This document shows, in pieces, positions 1-11,807 of a stretch of DNA of 64,000 nucleotides. This DNA is from Clitopilus passeckerianus (lineage: Eukaryota; Basidiomycota; Agaricomycetes; Agaricales; Entolomataceae). How positions within the stretch are numbered: the first letter of the stretch is position 1; every line of letters begins with the position of its first letter. The stretch spans positions 682,001 through 746,000 of the forward strand of contig CALYLX010000145.1 in assembly GCA_944990035.1 (NCBI GenBank), in the 5' to 3' direction. The notes under the pieces are model-generated. The model had not been told where the DNA came from and did not search any database. It saw only the letters and a program-made list of their open reading frames with translations. Position numbers and translations under genes: made by a program.

Positions 1-3000
1 TAAATAACAGCATCTTCTATCAACACGGCGTGATCAAGTCCTTCTCGTGACATCTTCGAAGTGCCTTAGATCTTTGAATGAGTGTTACCCCTGCCCGCGG
101 ATCGCAATCGCTTCCGCCCTACAACGGCCTGGAGTGTTGTTGAGGACGCTTCTAGAGTGCGACGAGATCGATCGGATGTTTTCAAATTTGAGGCTTACTG
201 CGCTTACACCAAGAACAACGTCTCCACTTTTCTTCCTAGCTGTTCCTATCAGTTGGCCCGGTGTTTGGTCACATACGTCAGTAGTGCATGCGACTAATAT
301 CCATCGTCCAGAACCATCCAGGGTGCAAAGGGTATGGCCGAACCGTGCATTGGTTGCTTGCCTAAGTTGAGAACCCGCACATGGGTCGCGCATGGATTAC
401 ATAGGGCCATGGGGGGTTCGTAGGCATGACCACGAGGGTTTCAAGGCATATGTGACTTCATGGATATTAGATATTGAGTCGACGGACCCAACCGCTGGGT
501 CAAGGACAGGCGCAGTGTCCTCCCTATAAATGGGCTACCCCATTCAGGTTATCTCTCCGCATATCGTGGCGTCAGGCAGGAACGAGACGTGTACAGACGT
601 GTACAGCTACAAGGTATTTGAAAGCCGGTGACTTACGGTCATCTTCTCCATTCGTTGAGTGTCTCCTGATACAGCCGCTTTTCGGATGAACCCAAGGCAG
701 AGTCGTTCGGGTGACGGGGAACCTGAAATAAAGTCCGAACAGCTCACAACTTGGCAACAACTGAGAAATCCCACGATAGGGCAGAAGGACGCATGAATAT
801 ACACGACCAGGATTACGGACCGGAGCCAGAGCTGTTCCCGTGGGTGTCGATCATTGGCTGGCAACAATTCAGAAACGTGATCGAATTTCGCCGGACATTC
901 CAAGATGTAACGAATATTTCAAAGGCAGCGATAACTTGCAGATGACGTTTTGGATGAGTTAGACTGCTCAAAATTCTAGTTTCCAGAGAGTATCCAGACC
1001 GAGAGATTTTGTGGGCAACGCAGCCAACCTACACGTTGGAGGAGGACCGTTTCCCCCATCTGCAAATTCGGCTATAAGCGTGACCTCCTCCTTTCTGACG
1101 TATCATAACGCCGTCCTATCGAGCCTTTAGCCCGTCGAAAATGCGGTACAAATTCTGGTGAGGGACTTCCCAATTAATTCTTCTGGCCAATAAGCAATCC
1201 TACAAGTGACCTGTTAAACTCCAGGGATAGCTCATTCACTGGTTCTCCTCGACTGGCTGCCTGTGATTTCTGTGCCCCAGATTTATACCCTTCTTTCGCT
1301 AGGGATTGGACTTTTTTTTGATCCTATGCTTAACCCACCTAGCGCCAGGAATGGAGCATATCCTCGGATGGAGCACCCGAAAGTCGTCGGACATGGGTGC
1401 CTTCTAGGAAGGGGATAGATAAGGTGTCGTCCTCTGTCCGGATTCCCAAGCATCAGAAATCGAAACCTGCTATGTCGCGATAGTCACGTCAGGAAGAAGA
1501 TCTGGAGCAGGTCAGAGGGCAAGGCAATCGCCGAAGAATCAGTACATCTGCTGGAACGACTGTGGAATCCCAGAGTTTGCTAGCCAGCAAGCCGGACAGC
1601 AGGCACGGAAGTTAGTCAAACATCCCAGTCATTTTGACTACACGTGGTTGATAAGGTGTGTTTTTAGGTTCTGAGAAGCAAAATCAAAACTAACATAAAG
1701 AGATACGCCACCTGAAGGATGCATGCCCCATGCAAGAAGGAGCAAAGAGATAATCTAGGCGTTCCACTATACCCTTGCGCATGTTCAACGCTCCACAAAA
1801 TGCCAAACGACCAGGCAACATTCGCCGCAAGGCGGCACTGCCGAGCTTGGGACACATACAAAAGGCATCCCCTTTGTCCTCCAATCAGGGCTCGTGCTTG
1901 ACGGGAAGCGGGCAGGGGTCCGACACTGTGGCGCGGCGCTCATTATGGCCGCAGTCAAGGGAGGTTAGATCGATGCGAGCTGTCCTCCCAAAGTGTCGAC
2001 GCCGACACCAGCAGCAAGATCTACTAAAAAAACTACGAACAGGTTCCCTGCGAGTCGAAAGATGACTCTTCTGATGTATGCTGAGCTTGCAGTTACCCAT
2101 AAGGTTTCTTCTATATGCGAGGATTTGCAACAACCTGGACAAGAGACTACCACTGCCGGACACTGAGGCCAGGGATCCACGCTGACAGATGACCAAGGAT
2201 GGAACTGGACTTATGCGGTCCTCGCATCGAAGATGTTCGTCAAATCTGTGACTAGGTTCTGGCACGTTTCTGTCTTCAGTATGGTTTAGCGACTCCACTT
2301 ACCAAACATCGGCAGGGTTAGGCCATTCCGGCGCTTGTTATGCTCCAGGGCAGCGGAACCTTCAAAACTTCCACGCCCATGAGTGGTGTGAACTCTAGTG
2401 ATATTGCGAAGATGTGAGGTACCGTCCAGCTTCTCCGTGAATACATGCACCAGCAAGCGAAAGTGTGTGCAGTAGTATGAGGTGAGAATGACCGACTATC
2501 TCATGGACCTCGAAGTTGATCAACCATTCGGAAACTAGAAATTCACCAAACAAAATGGTCCAGCTTGGCTATGGGCAGTGGAAACAAGATTGGAAACGAT
2601 GCAGACTGTCAGAGCAAAGGGTTGAAAATTTGAGGTTGATGGTGATTATTTACAAGGTAAGACGTAATCGAGATAACTGTCCGGAGCCTGTAGATAAGCT
2701 CAAAATCAAGCACTAGTAATTGAAATTTCAGAAGTTGGCTTACGCCGGTTCTACCTTCAGTTTACAGTTGAATGAGCTAAATTCACACCCAGCCAAGGGC
2801 AACGTTTCATATTCTACTTTGAGGTTTCCAAACATCAACGACGTCCGACCCCAGGTCCCATGGTTCACCAGGAATAATTTTCGTATAGTTGTACACTAGG
2901 ATACATGATGTAGAGACGGGTAAAGCGTTAACAATGAGAACTGAACCAAGAAAGCAAGGTATAATGGGAAGTACGAAATACAACATTTACATGCCTACCA

Positions 3001-3157
3001 AGAACAGTCCTATCCGTATCCTAGCGCAAGGGGTAAATGGGAAGGGTTAAATGTTAAAGGTCCTCGCGACCAGCAAAGAAAAAAACGATGTATGGTTGGT
3101 TTAGTGTCTTGAATAATACAATGGTTTCGTTGAGAGATCGGGTTTAGATGGAGTAAA
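1..3157. other. Gene-poor left edge, no supported gene
   Basis: All open frames here are short (under about 140 codons), overlap on both strands and match no family I recognise. Two minor structures are visible: a perfect 10-bp tandem duplication (GACGTGTACA twice, 586-605) and 8-bp inverted arms GGAGGAGG/CCTCCTCC at 1038-1045 and 1084-1091. The right end (about 2900-3157) would hold the 3' untranslated region of the minus-strand gene ending at 3158. Confidence 0.5.
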
Positions 3158-4885
3158 TCACCTCCCAGACGAGGGCAAAATATCGGGCATTAGTTCATAC
3201 ATCGGGCCAGACATACCGCCTGGTCTAAAACTGCTCTTATGCTGCAATTCGTGAGCCTGCTGACTCTGCAGAGCTATATGCCTTGGATCATCAGCGGGCC
3301 AAACATTTTGGATCTTGTCTTCCTGCACGGGCCCAGCCTGGCGTTTAGCATAGTGGCCACCTGTAGGAATCGATGTAGCGAAAGGATTATCCATGGTAGG
3401 GGTCGTCGGTGTGGCATTGACATGACCGGTCGTGGTATCGGGGGTCAAAGATGCATCGTATGCTGGCACTGGTTTACGGGCTGTTTTCCTCGCAGCTCCA
3501 GGGATGGCTGGAGAGGAAATGGCCGGGGAGGTAGCGTTGAGCTTTGTGGAACCAGACAATGAAGGGCGTCGGCGCGTTTCAGCTCCGTCGTAATTCAGCG
3601 CAGGAATGAACTCCAGGTCGTTCACGTTGGTATCATTGTATTTTTCTTCCGAGGGCGAATAATTATGGCCATGGGCGTGCGATCCTGATCTTGAGCGAGA
3701 CAGGCTTCTATCAGTGTCGGTGAGGACGTTACTATTTGTAATGTCACAATCAAAATCCTCTTTGCCATCCCCAGCGCCGAAACCAACGACGGTTGTCGCA
3801 AGTGACTCTGCCTGGGAATCGTGGTGGCGGCGAGAAGGGGTGGCATTGGTATTGACGTTCAGAGGGCCGTACGGGCTGTTTGAAGAGGAGGATAATGTCC
3901 TCTTTTCTCGATCAGGACGGTCTCGACTCTTCCTTCCGGCCGCCGGGGGTGGGTCCAAGCCTCTCAGTCCGACAGTAGCTGCTGCAGCTACACCTGCCGA
4001 AGAGGGTCCTAGAGCGGCGCCGTGAATATTCCGCCCCAATTCTGAGGATTCCAACATGGTGTGTGAATCGACACTTGTCAGTCCACCGTATTTTCCGTGG
4101 CCGGTGTAACCGAATCCTCCATTGCGGGGCGAGCCAAGTCCCGTACCGCTGGCCTGGCGAGCTAACGCGCGACGCCGGGTTTGACGGGGCTTGCATACGA
4201 AAAACGTGTAGAGAAGAGCTACAATGACAAGAACAGCGACTCCTGCTACCGTCCCGCCCGCAATGGCTCCGACATTCGTGGATGAACTTCCGCCAACTGG
4301 AGTAGGATTGGCAGTCGGCGAAGTCGAAGGATTAGATGAAGTAGGGGACGAAGATGAGGAGCCTGGTATGGAGGAGGGAGGTGGTGTAGTTGTGGGAGTA
4401 GAAGATCCGGTCGTCGATGCAGTGGGAATAGCTCCAAGGCAGGAAACATCTGGTCCTTGAGATACATGGAATGCGGCGCTTGAGGTTGTGTACGCTGGAT
4501 CATCGATGGTGGCAACGATCTGGTAATAGCCCTGAGGAATAAGCACTGTGGGCCATACATAACTCTCGTCGGCAGGTAGCACGTCCGTGGCAATTGTGAC
4601 TGATATCGGCTCTCGACGCTGCAGCTGTTGATAGCGTTTGTCGAACACACCATTCGTGAGCGTATTCGGTGGAATAGATGTATTCGGTTGGTTGTGGTCA
4701 ACGCCCACATTCGTAATCGTTAATGTAAGTGGGGCATTGGGGCCGGCGTAAATCCAAGTAATGGGTTGAGATTTGCATGACACTAGGTCAGAGTCGAACC
4801 CGTTGAACAGAAGAACAGGTTGCGGGTCTTGCGCAACCGAGAGGCCAAAGAGCGATAGAAGGGAGAGAACGACGGCCGTCTTCAT
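3158..4885 (-). CDS. Single-pass Ser/Thr-rich cell-surface protein
   Basis: An intronless frame of 575 residues from the ATG at 4885; the upstream in-frame GTG was ignored. It begins with a hydrophobic signal peptide (residues 1-19, cleavage likely after SVA-Q). The ectodomain of about 130 residues has only a few cysteines (for example around residues 37 and 151). A Ser/Thr/Pro-rich stalk covers about 155-203. One transmembrane helix (about 205-231, rich in Gly, Ala, Val, Leu) is followed by a basic stop-transfer cluster (QTRRRA). The cytoplasmic tail of about 340 residues is low-complexity and polar, with many Ser, Pro and Arg and several SP/TP sites. This layout matches fungal mucin-like surface sensors and the many basidiomycete type I membrane proteins of unknown role. 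A sensor or cell-wall function is inference; no enzymatic domain is visible. Confidence 0.85.
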   Translation of the reverse strand: MKTAVVLSLLSLFGLSVAQDPQPVLLFNGFDSDLVSCKSQPITWIYAGPNAPLTLTITNVGVDHNQPNTSIPPNTLTNGVFDKRYQQLQRREPISVTIATDVLPADESYVWPTVLIPQGYYQIVATIDDPAYTTSSAAFHVSQGPDVSCLGAIPTASTTGSSTPTTTPPPSSIPGSSSSSPTSSNPSTSPTANPTPVGGSSSTNVGAIAGGTVAGVAVLVIVALLYTFFVCKPRQTRRRALARQASGTGLGSPRNGGFGYTGHGKYGGLTSVDSHTMLESSELGRNIHGAALGPSSAGVAAAATVGLRGLDPPPAAGRKSRDRPDREKRTLSSSSNSPYGPLNVNTNATPSRRHHDSQAESLATTVVGFGAGDGKEDFDCDITNSNVLTDTDRSLSRSRSGSHAHGHNYSPSEEKYNDTNVNDLEFIPALNYDGAETRRRPSLSGSTKLNATSPAISSPAIPGAARKTARKPVPAYDASLTPDTTTGHVNATPTTPTMDNPFATSIPTGGHYAKRQAGPVQEDKIQNVWPADDPRHIALQSQQAHELQHKSSFRPGGMSGPMYELMPDILPSSGR

Positions 4886-5036
4886 CGCTGCCACTGACGG
4901 TCAGCAGAAGAAAAGGGACTCCGTAGTCCTTCAGTCAGCATGGCGAAATCACAGCATCTGGCGGGTAGCATGTGGTCGTCCAAATCACGTGGAGCTTGTA
5001 TAGACATCAGAAGGTCTAATTCGCTTGGCTTTGTAA

Positions 5037-5109
5037 GGTTCAATGGTCTAGTGGTTATGATTTCTGTCTTACACACAGAAGGTCTCCAGTTCGATCCTGG
5101 ATTGAACCA
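5037..5109 (+). tRNA. tRNA-Val (anticodon TAC)
   Basis: 73 nt fold into a complete cloverleaf with no intron. The acceptor stem is GGTTCAA/TTGAACC with discriminator A. The D arm carries AGTGGTTA. The anticodon stem TCTGT/ACAGA closes loop CTTACAC, placing TAC at 5070-5072. The T arm is TCCAG-TTCGATC-CTGGA. TAC reads GTA valine codons. CCA is not encoded, as usual in eukaryotic nuclear genes. A short T run (TTTTTT at about 5112) follows directly and fits an RNA polymerase III terminator. The TGGTCTAGTGG and GTTCGATCC segments are the internal A and B box promoters. Confidence 0.96.
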
Positions 5110-7610
5110 TCTTTTTTGTACCATTCGCGCCAGCCTTCACTGCACCAATCTGTAGATCTCACTAACAAAGTTAATCAACGATTATTGATCCCATATGTGT
5201 ACCTTCCCGCGCCGAAAACCGAGTTCTACAGAGATCTTGCGGTTGAGGACTTGGATCTATACTGTACGGGTGACTTCTCAGCCCAGTCGACAGATTCCAT
5301 TATGCTTGCATAGGGGGTGATACTTGTGTTGTCTGATAGGCATTGAATCAACCAACAACTGGAAACGTTTTCATCAACTTACTACATGTAGACGACTCGG
5401 ACTAGTTCACGATTTGAATATGAATCTCCGTAGAATGAGTATACACGGATGATGAGGCTTGGAGTCTTGTGGGACGAGATTAGTGTAATTGCACCAGTAA
5501 ACTACTTCCAAACCCGGGATACGGTCTCGGAGCAGGGGATGGTCATGCCTCCAACCTCAGGGTGAAAAAAAATGTCGGTAACTGTGAGCGTAAGTTTGGC
5601 TGCCATCGTGAAGGTTGTGGGTATCCGTAAATTTGCTTCCGTGGATCTCTGGGCCTTTCCTTCCTCGTAGAACCCTCGTCAAACTCCAAACTCCTCCAGA
5701 CCTCCGCAATCCCCCTTTCTCACCCAGCTCTGGATTGATGGATCAACGGCATTCTCAATTTAATCGCTTTTGCCGCATCGTGTACACATGGCCAACCCAC
5801 GGAGTATTCTGGTCCAGACGGGTGAACTGGGTGTTTCTCACCGCCGAGTCTCGATCACACCCCTCCATACTGCCACTCAATGATGTAGTTCGTACAACGT
5901 GTTTGATACAATGGGTTAAAATCAGATACCGGTAATCCGGTATGTTCTAATTACACTTCTCATTGCCGACAATGCCTTGGTACTTCGGTTCTTGAACGCC
6001 GCGATGCACGATATGCAGGGTACGAGCAGCCGGCGTAGTCAGAAATTTGTTATTCCGCGAACATGCAGGCTGCTTCCCTCCCTGACGGCCCTGACATCGT
6101 GTTTTTGGGTACTCTGACGTCAAATTACAGTGTACTAATTATTTCACGCTTCAGATACGAGAGGCAGATCGTTAGTGAGTTTTCAGCCTAATGTTTTATT
6201 TCTTTTCGCTATAATTGTGCCTCTACATTTTCTTGCGGCACAATAATGCAGACGTACTCTGTGGACTCCGTGGAGGTTTAAATAGCGTTGTTGTTCGTGA
6301 GTTAGCGGCCGCAAGAACTTCACGAGCTCTGCAGGCTTCCATCCAGATCCAGAAACAAATTTTATCTTCGTTCATATCAACAGGCTTCCTCGGCGATTTT
6401 GGACAGTGATCTAGATTCAGAATGCTCCGAAGATCAGCTGGACGATCTCAGGGCCTCAGACTTTGAGTTCTGGATCATGTGGAGAGATCACGGTAACGCC
6501 ATACGCCGCCTGTAAAGGGGAGAAATTTGGCAGCGCCAGATACCAGGTAACCGAGCCAATCTCTCAAGTTCTCCCCCGGATCTCAAAGGTAAGATTTTTG
6601 GAGGGGCGAAGGCGAATAAATTATTTTGAGTTTTCGGGACTTCTACGGGACCCCTATCTACCTGTAGTCTGAGAACGCCGCGCCGTAAAAGCTTTAAACC
6701 AAGGAGAAGGAAAAGAATCTACACTATCTCTCATCTTTCACAAAGGCAGGCAAATAGTATGTTCTGTGAACCGTGTCTCCGTATATCTCAGCCCACAGAA
6801 GCGACGCAGACGTGGGCCTTCAAGTTACAGACGTCCTATAGCATAATTTAAAGATAGGGAACGGTTCCAATTCGTCTGCAACCGGTGACCGGTGATCCAC
6901 TACGCTGGGTGTGTCGTAAGATACCGATACATGCAGCCGTCCTCGTGTTCCAGACAGACCAAATGGTTCTACCCAGGGTTTAATTTGTCGAACGATGTAT
7001 CTTAGACCTAAGCCATTTTTGGAGAGATTTACAGCACCCGTATTAAGTTCGTAGCGATTCCCTCTGGTAGCCGCTCCCCACCAAGTATCCATCATAAGTC
7101 GTAGTCCTCAGGGTATCGCCCTTTCCTAAAAGATTCGGTCAATCTTGGCAATTTTCTACTGCCAGATTATAAGGCCTGTAATTTCAGTGACTACAACGGG
7201 ATGGAGAGACTGGGAATGTCACGGTGGTCCTGGACGAATGCGCCACAGCGTCATGCAAAGTTCTAGGTTCCTGTTCGGCTGGCGCCTCCTCGACAATGTC
7301 TAATAAACTTCGACTTCCCTCCACCCCATAAGCGTTGTCAACCTCCTAGAAACCAATTTCTGTTCATCGATTGCAAGATGCTGTCATCATCGAAAGTTTT
7401 GACAGCGGCGCGCCAACATGTGGTTCCCAGCGATTCAATTGAAGGCCCAGTGACGACTTTGCGCTCAAACGAATAGAAATCAGGGATGGGCACGGGGATC
7501 ACTGGTATAGAGCTGTTAAATAGTGGAGGGCTTCGACAGATCGAGGCTCATCCAACTTCCTAGCCTCTACTCAGATCCTCACTGGAAGTCAAAGTCTTAG
7601 CTTCATTATT
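5110..7610. other. Gene-poor interval
   Basis: No frame longer than about 106 codons and none resembling a known protein. The last part (about 7500-7610) should be the promoter and 5' leader of the zinc-finger gene. I see no repeat or mobile-element ends. Confidence 0.45.
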
Positions 7611-8799
7611 ATGCCAGTCTGCTTCGTCTGCTCGCGAAAGTTTGTAAATCGTGATGCGCTTCATCAACACATGCGTTCTAGTAGCGCCCCTCACCCTCAT
7701 TGTCAAGAATGCGACCGAAGATTTATCTCAGAAACCGCTTTGCAGGAGGTAATATAAATTTCGAAGTTGTCGCCGCAGACAAGTATTAACACCTTCGTAC
7801 ATATAGCACACCGAAAAGCGACACCCGACTACATTCACTTGCGAACCCTGTGGTCGAGCATTCCATACGGAATTTGCTCTATCTGACCACTACAGGGGAT
7901 CCCCTAACCACCCCAATTGTGTGCGATGCGGGCTAGGCTTTTTAGATGCCGCCGCTCGTGTAGACGTCAGTGACCGGCGTTCAATGTTCTTCAGTTAACT
8001 CACATCCACTCTCAGCATCATGGCAATTGTCCTGGCCCCGTTGACAAAGTTATCGAGCACCCGTCTGCGGCAGTGGCCAGTACTCCCACGCCTCCTCCAA
8101 ACAGCCAGAGCGGAGCCACTCGGTCTGTTCCGCAAGGTCCCCCCTCGATCAATTTCAAGACAAAGCCTTCCCCGACCACACCTAAGGGTGAGCCGTTCAG
8201 CCCAATCATTACTAGGCCGTCTCCGTGTCGATCCCCTGTGTTGGGGTACGCCGTCGGGCGCAGTCTTGTTGCGCCTCCTTCAGCGAAGAAACCTCTGGGA
8301 CACAGCGACCTTTCCTCGTATTCCGGACAGAATAAAGTACGCGCTCGATTGTAATTGCTTCCTGACTGTTCTAAACTACATCGATTAGCCTCTTGGTACC
8401 TTCGAATTCACACCCGTTAACCAAGCGTCCAACCCCTCTCTGGTTCATCCCAAGGCGACCTCTGGCCTACCCGCTCGATGGGCAGATCTTCCGGTGGGTT
8501 GACATGATCCGTTTTTCTTTCGGGGCAATACCTTACACCAGTCTCTACAGAACCAACAGGTTTCTCGTTCGGTTCACACCACCTCGCCGATGCCCCGGTT
8601 ATGGAGCGCTGCTGATACGATGCAGATGCCTACAGACCATAACATGGCGTGTCGCCTGCCTCAGCGTCGTCCAATCACCCACGACTTCGTTCCTGCTGCT
8701 TCGCAGTGGCTTACGGCTCAGGTGGGCAAACACCTGGGCACCCCTCTCTCCCGTAGCCAAATCTCTGGGGGTTCAGGTTCCATGGGGAGGCGATACTAG
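7611..8799 (+). CDS. C2H2-type zinc-finger protein
   Basis: Five exons (7611-7748, 7807-7959, 8016-8336, 8389-8493, 8560-8799) join in frame to 318 residues. The N-terminal third is an array of fungal-style fingers: C-x2-C with downstream His at residues 4-20, a canonical C-x2-C-x12-H-x4-H at 31-52, a third C-x2-C around residue 58, and a fourth C-x2-C (NCVRCG) lacking clear histidines at once. The first intron falls immediately before the first zinc-ligand His of finger 2, so splicing completes that finger. The rest is Pro/Ser-rich and disordered with no second domain. C2H2 arrays usually bind DNA or RNA, so a regulatory role is likely, but the targets are unknown. It converges with the membrane-protein gene ending at 9280. 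Confidence 0.75.
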
Positions 8800-9279
8800 C
8801 CAATGGGGTACCTATATCTAGTATAATCTACGTCGAATCTTGGCTCATTGTACATATTAATAATATATCAAGCACATCATATAGTTAGAAATTGTTTTGT
8901 TTTCATTTTATTACCCTAATAAGTAACAGGGATTTTGTCATTTTATTGTCTACCTCAAATCTAGAGCGATTTTGCAAGCCATGGTCACGGTGTGCATCCC
9001 TGAATCTGCTTTCATGCGAGGAACCAGTACTCATCCACACCAAGAAAGCAGCCCTCTACGTAAGACGTAGATGACTTGACTTCTCTGTGCTTTTCCTGTT
9101 TTTTTTTTCCGGTCAGAAACCCATTTGCACCATTTGCTAATATGGGGAAGCACGAAAAACGCCATTGAACATGCACCAAATCGTGGCAAAACCAAGTTTA
9201 TCTCATAAACTCTGAATGAATTCCACCTTTTGACTATGTAATATCGAAGACAGTGATAGGGATTTGATGAGCATGAGAT
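8800..9279. other. Convergent intergenic 3' region
   Basis: AT-rich spacer between two convergent genes. It contains a pyrimidine tract (CTGTTTTTTTTTTCC, about 9096-9110). This is probably 3' untranslated sequence of both neighbours; nothing coding is supported. Confidence 0.5.
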
Positions 9280-10457
9280 TCACGCCGACGGAGACGCCCA
9301 ATGCATGCTGGGTCGAGTCCCATCGCTTAGGAGGCCCAAGGCGGCCTGCCTCGCACTCGTTCTCAGCCTTCCCTCCTCTAAGCCTTCTTTCTCCAAATTG
9401 AACGGTATGCCTAGCCCCGTCGCCACGCTGTCGACGCTGACTGCTCCCATCCCCGAATCGTGACCACCCTCCCTAACCCAATTTCCCACCTTAGCCTCCT
9501 CTTCCCACCAGGCTGCCGACCTTGCACGCAACTCGGGCAGGCGCATCGTTGCTGCTTGCGAATATTTGAGTAAGTGAAGGGTAGGGAGTAGGTGATTCAG
9601 TGTTTGGTGGGTAGCCATTAGGGCTGTCGTGGTGTCAATTTGTGGTCCCGTAGGCGCTGGAGTTATTGTAACAAAGGGAGGTCGTATTGATACTTGTAGA
9701 GGTGGGAGGTAATACAGAACGAGGGGGAGGCAAATGAAGATCACCCGGCGTATGGTAAGGAGAATGTCGTGCCACTGGAGAATCGTAAGATTTATCAGTC
9801 GTTGCTCAGAACTTCAAGGTACCCAGGGACGACGCACCATGATCGTGTCAACTTCTTCGCCTCTTGGAGGTACAACAACGGTCGCTGTTGCGAGAAGGTA
9901 TAGTTCTGCAAGGCCCATGAAGATAGCAATCGCAACCCCAGCCCTTCTTCGATTCGGTGCAATAAGCTACGAAAGGTCACATCAACAAAGAAATCAAAGG
10001 TGAATCCCTAAATGCGCACCCCAATAAATGCAATCTCTCGAATGTACGAAAGTACTGGTCTTGGTAACGCGTAGAATGCGAAGTCCGTGAAAGAGTAGCA
10101 ATAGTCGCACGTAGTGACTACATTGTGGCCAAACCTTGGGTATAGTGAACGCGCCTCGAACGATGATAGCCGCCGAAGAAGCCCTTCAAGCTCAGAAGAT
10201 AGTTCAGGGCCCTCAGACTCGCGCAGAAGTAGAGCCCGAATCACGTCCGTTGGTGTGTTGATCGGCAGTTGCAGAGTGGTGAAGATGTTGGGTGGCCCTT
10301 TGAGAATGAGGGAGTGAAGGCCTAGTATGGTATGGCTAAGAAGTAGCAACGAAATGACAGTCGACCAAGAAGGCGGAGTGCGTCGCAGAGAATACGCCCA
10401 TGGTAATGCAATGGCTAAAGAGGTAGCTGCGAACGTTGGAGTGGTCACCGTCAACAT
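9280..10457 (-). CDS. Conserved fungal multi-pass membrane protein, unknown function
   Basis: Three exons are visible. Exon 1 ends at ...IAFIG, exon 2 starts LIAPNRRRAG, and exon 3 starts WHDILLTIRR; both introns have clean GT...AG ends. The product is about 330-345 residues. At least four hydrophobic segments are present: near the start (LAIALPWAYSL), ISLLLLSHTILGLHSLIL, IAIFMGLAELYLLATATVVV, and VIFICLPLVLYYLPPL. A central soluble part holds a conserved-looking RFGHNVVTTCDYC stretch. The start used is the ATG at 10457. The frame stays open upstream to about 10499, so a further 5' exon cannot be excluded. I recall similar proteins in other basidiomycetes but no assigned function. Confidence 0.7.
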
Positions 10458-11689
10458 CAAAGAACACAATGGTGGCCCCGGTCCGGCCGCCGTTGACAAA
10501 CTTGATGCCAGGATGATTGTTACAAGTTATTGCCCTCTCTTTCTGAGTCCTTCAGCTGTCAGCAACTGGCAGGTCAGAAAGAACACGTTTTGTACAACTG
10601 AACTTGACTGCATAACTCGAAATATGTACCGCAGGCTCATTGGTGCGTCTACACGCTTGCCTACGCAGGCCACCTAGGTTCTTTTGGACTTCGTTTGCTT
10701 TGGATCCGGGCAACTGTGACTCTTCTGCTGGCTTGACGCCCGGTTGCACCTCTGTCTCACTCTTGATTCTGCCTTTCCCATAATTTGATTCGTCTCGTCA
10801 TCTCATTTCCGAGTTTGCACGTAACTGTTACTGGTACCACCTGTTTCGCCAATAATATCCAAATATTTCATAGGCGTCTGATCCACAGTCATGTTGCTGA
10901 CCCGACGACTGAAGCAGTATGTCTACTCTCGCTATGTCCAGGTCATTAATTCCATCCACGATGCGATATCCATCTCCATCGAATGGGGATCATTTGGGGT
11001 GCTTCGGCGAGGCAAATGCCGAAAACCACTTCGGCGATTAAAATTGGCTAAACTGTAAGGCTCACGGCTCTATGGCGGCAACCGGCATTCCAATTTTCTG
11101 AGGAGGGCGCACTCAGCCCCAAATTTTGAGGAGGCCTCCCTCCGCCAAAAAGAATCGTCTCCTCCTTCAGGTTAAACTTTCAGGTGTTTTCCCGTTGGCA
11201 TCGCCTCCGCCCAGGCCAGTAAAGTCATTGCGAAGGGTACCAGCACCCGAGCCACATGCATGCTGTCTTGTTGGCCAAACTCCTCGACCCGGCCTGAGGC
11301 CGTTATATCACGAAGCTTTTGCCTAGAATAACCTCTGAGACGAGTCTTGGACGGACCTAGGACTTCTAATATCTCTTCATTAATCAAAGGATACTCACGC
11401 GATCTTGTTCGATCCAATTTGGGAATATGGTCCTTGTCCCCATCTTGAGGCAGATGGTGCCATTGTGTTTTGCGCCACCCTACCACGTTGTGAACCCGAT
11501 CGATTTCAACTCTATTCTGGGGAGCCAGAAAGTTCACAAGAGATTTTCATCGGGGCGCCAGTCATATGACCCGGCCCGCCGTCCGCTCACCGAGAAAATA
11601 CTTTGAACGGCAGGGCGCGGATGCACAAATTTAGTGATCGGGGGGACTGCTCTTCTCATTTTCCTCCCGCCTCAGAGGTCCTCGTCAGG
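10458..11689. other. Intergenic, promoter side of the AA9 gene
   Basis: Divergent spacer between the minus-strand membrane protein and the plus-strand AA9 gene. Only short overlapping frames occur. One CTGGGG hexamer, fitting the fungal carbon-catabolite repressor consensus SYGGRG, lies at about 11517-11522; a single copy is weak evidence. Confidence 0.4.
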
Positions 11690-11697
11690 TATAAAAA
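11690..11697 (+). promoter_or_regulatory. TATA box of the AA9 gene
   Basis: TATAAAAA lies 118 nt before the AA9 start codon, at a normal distance for a fungal core promoter with a short leader. Strong TATA boxes are common at inducible secreted-enzyme genes. Confidence 0.6.
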
Positions 11698-11807
11698 GCT
11701 GACCAACTTCGACGATGGGAAAGCATCACCCATCTGTCCCTTGTCTCTGTATACCGAGGTTTAGCTTGGTCTAATCACTTGTCACTCTCTTTTCTACACA
11801 AGTCATC

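Noticed and set aside
586..605. Two-copy 10-bp tandem repeat
   Set aside because: Only two units; too small to indicate a mobile element or functional array.
1038..1091. 8-bp inverted arms GGAGGAGG/CCTCCTCC
   Set aside because: Short arms with a 38-nt loop are expected by chance in purine-rich sequence; no gene or element ends coincide.
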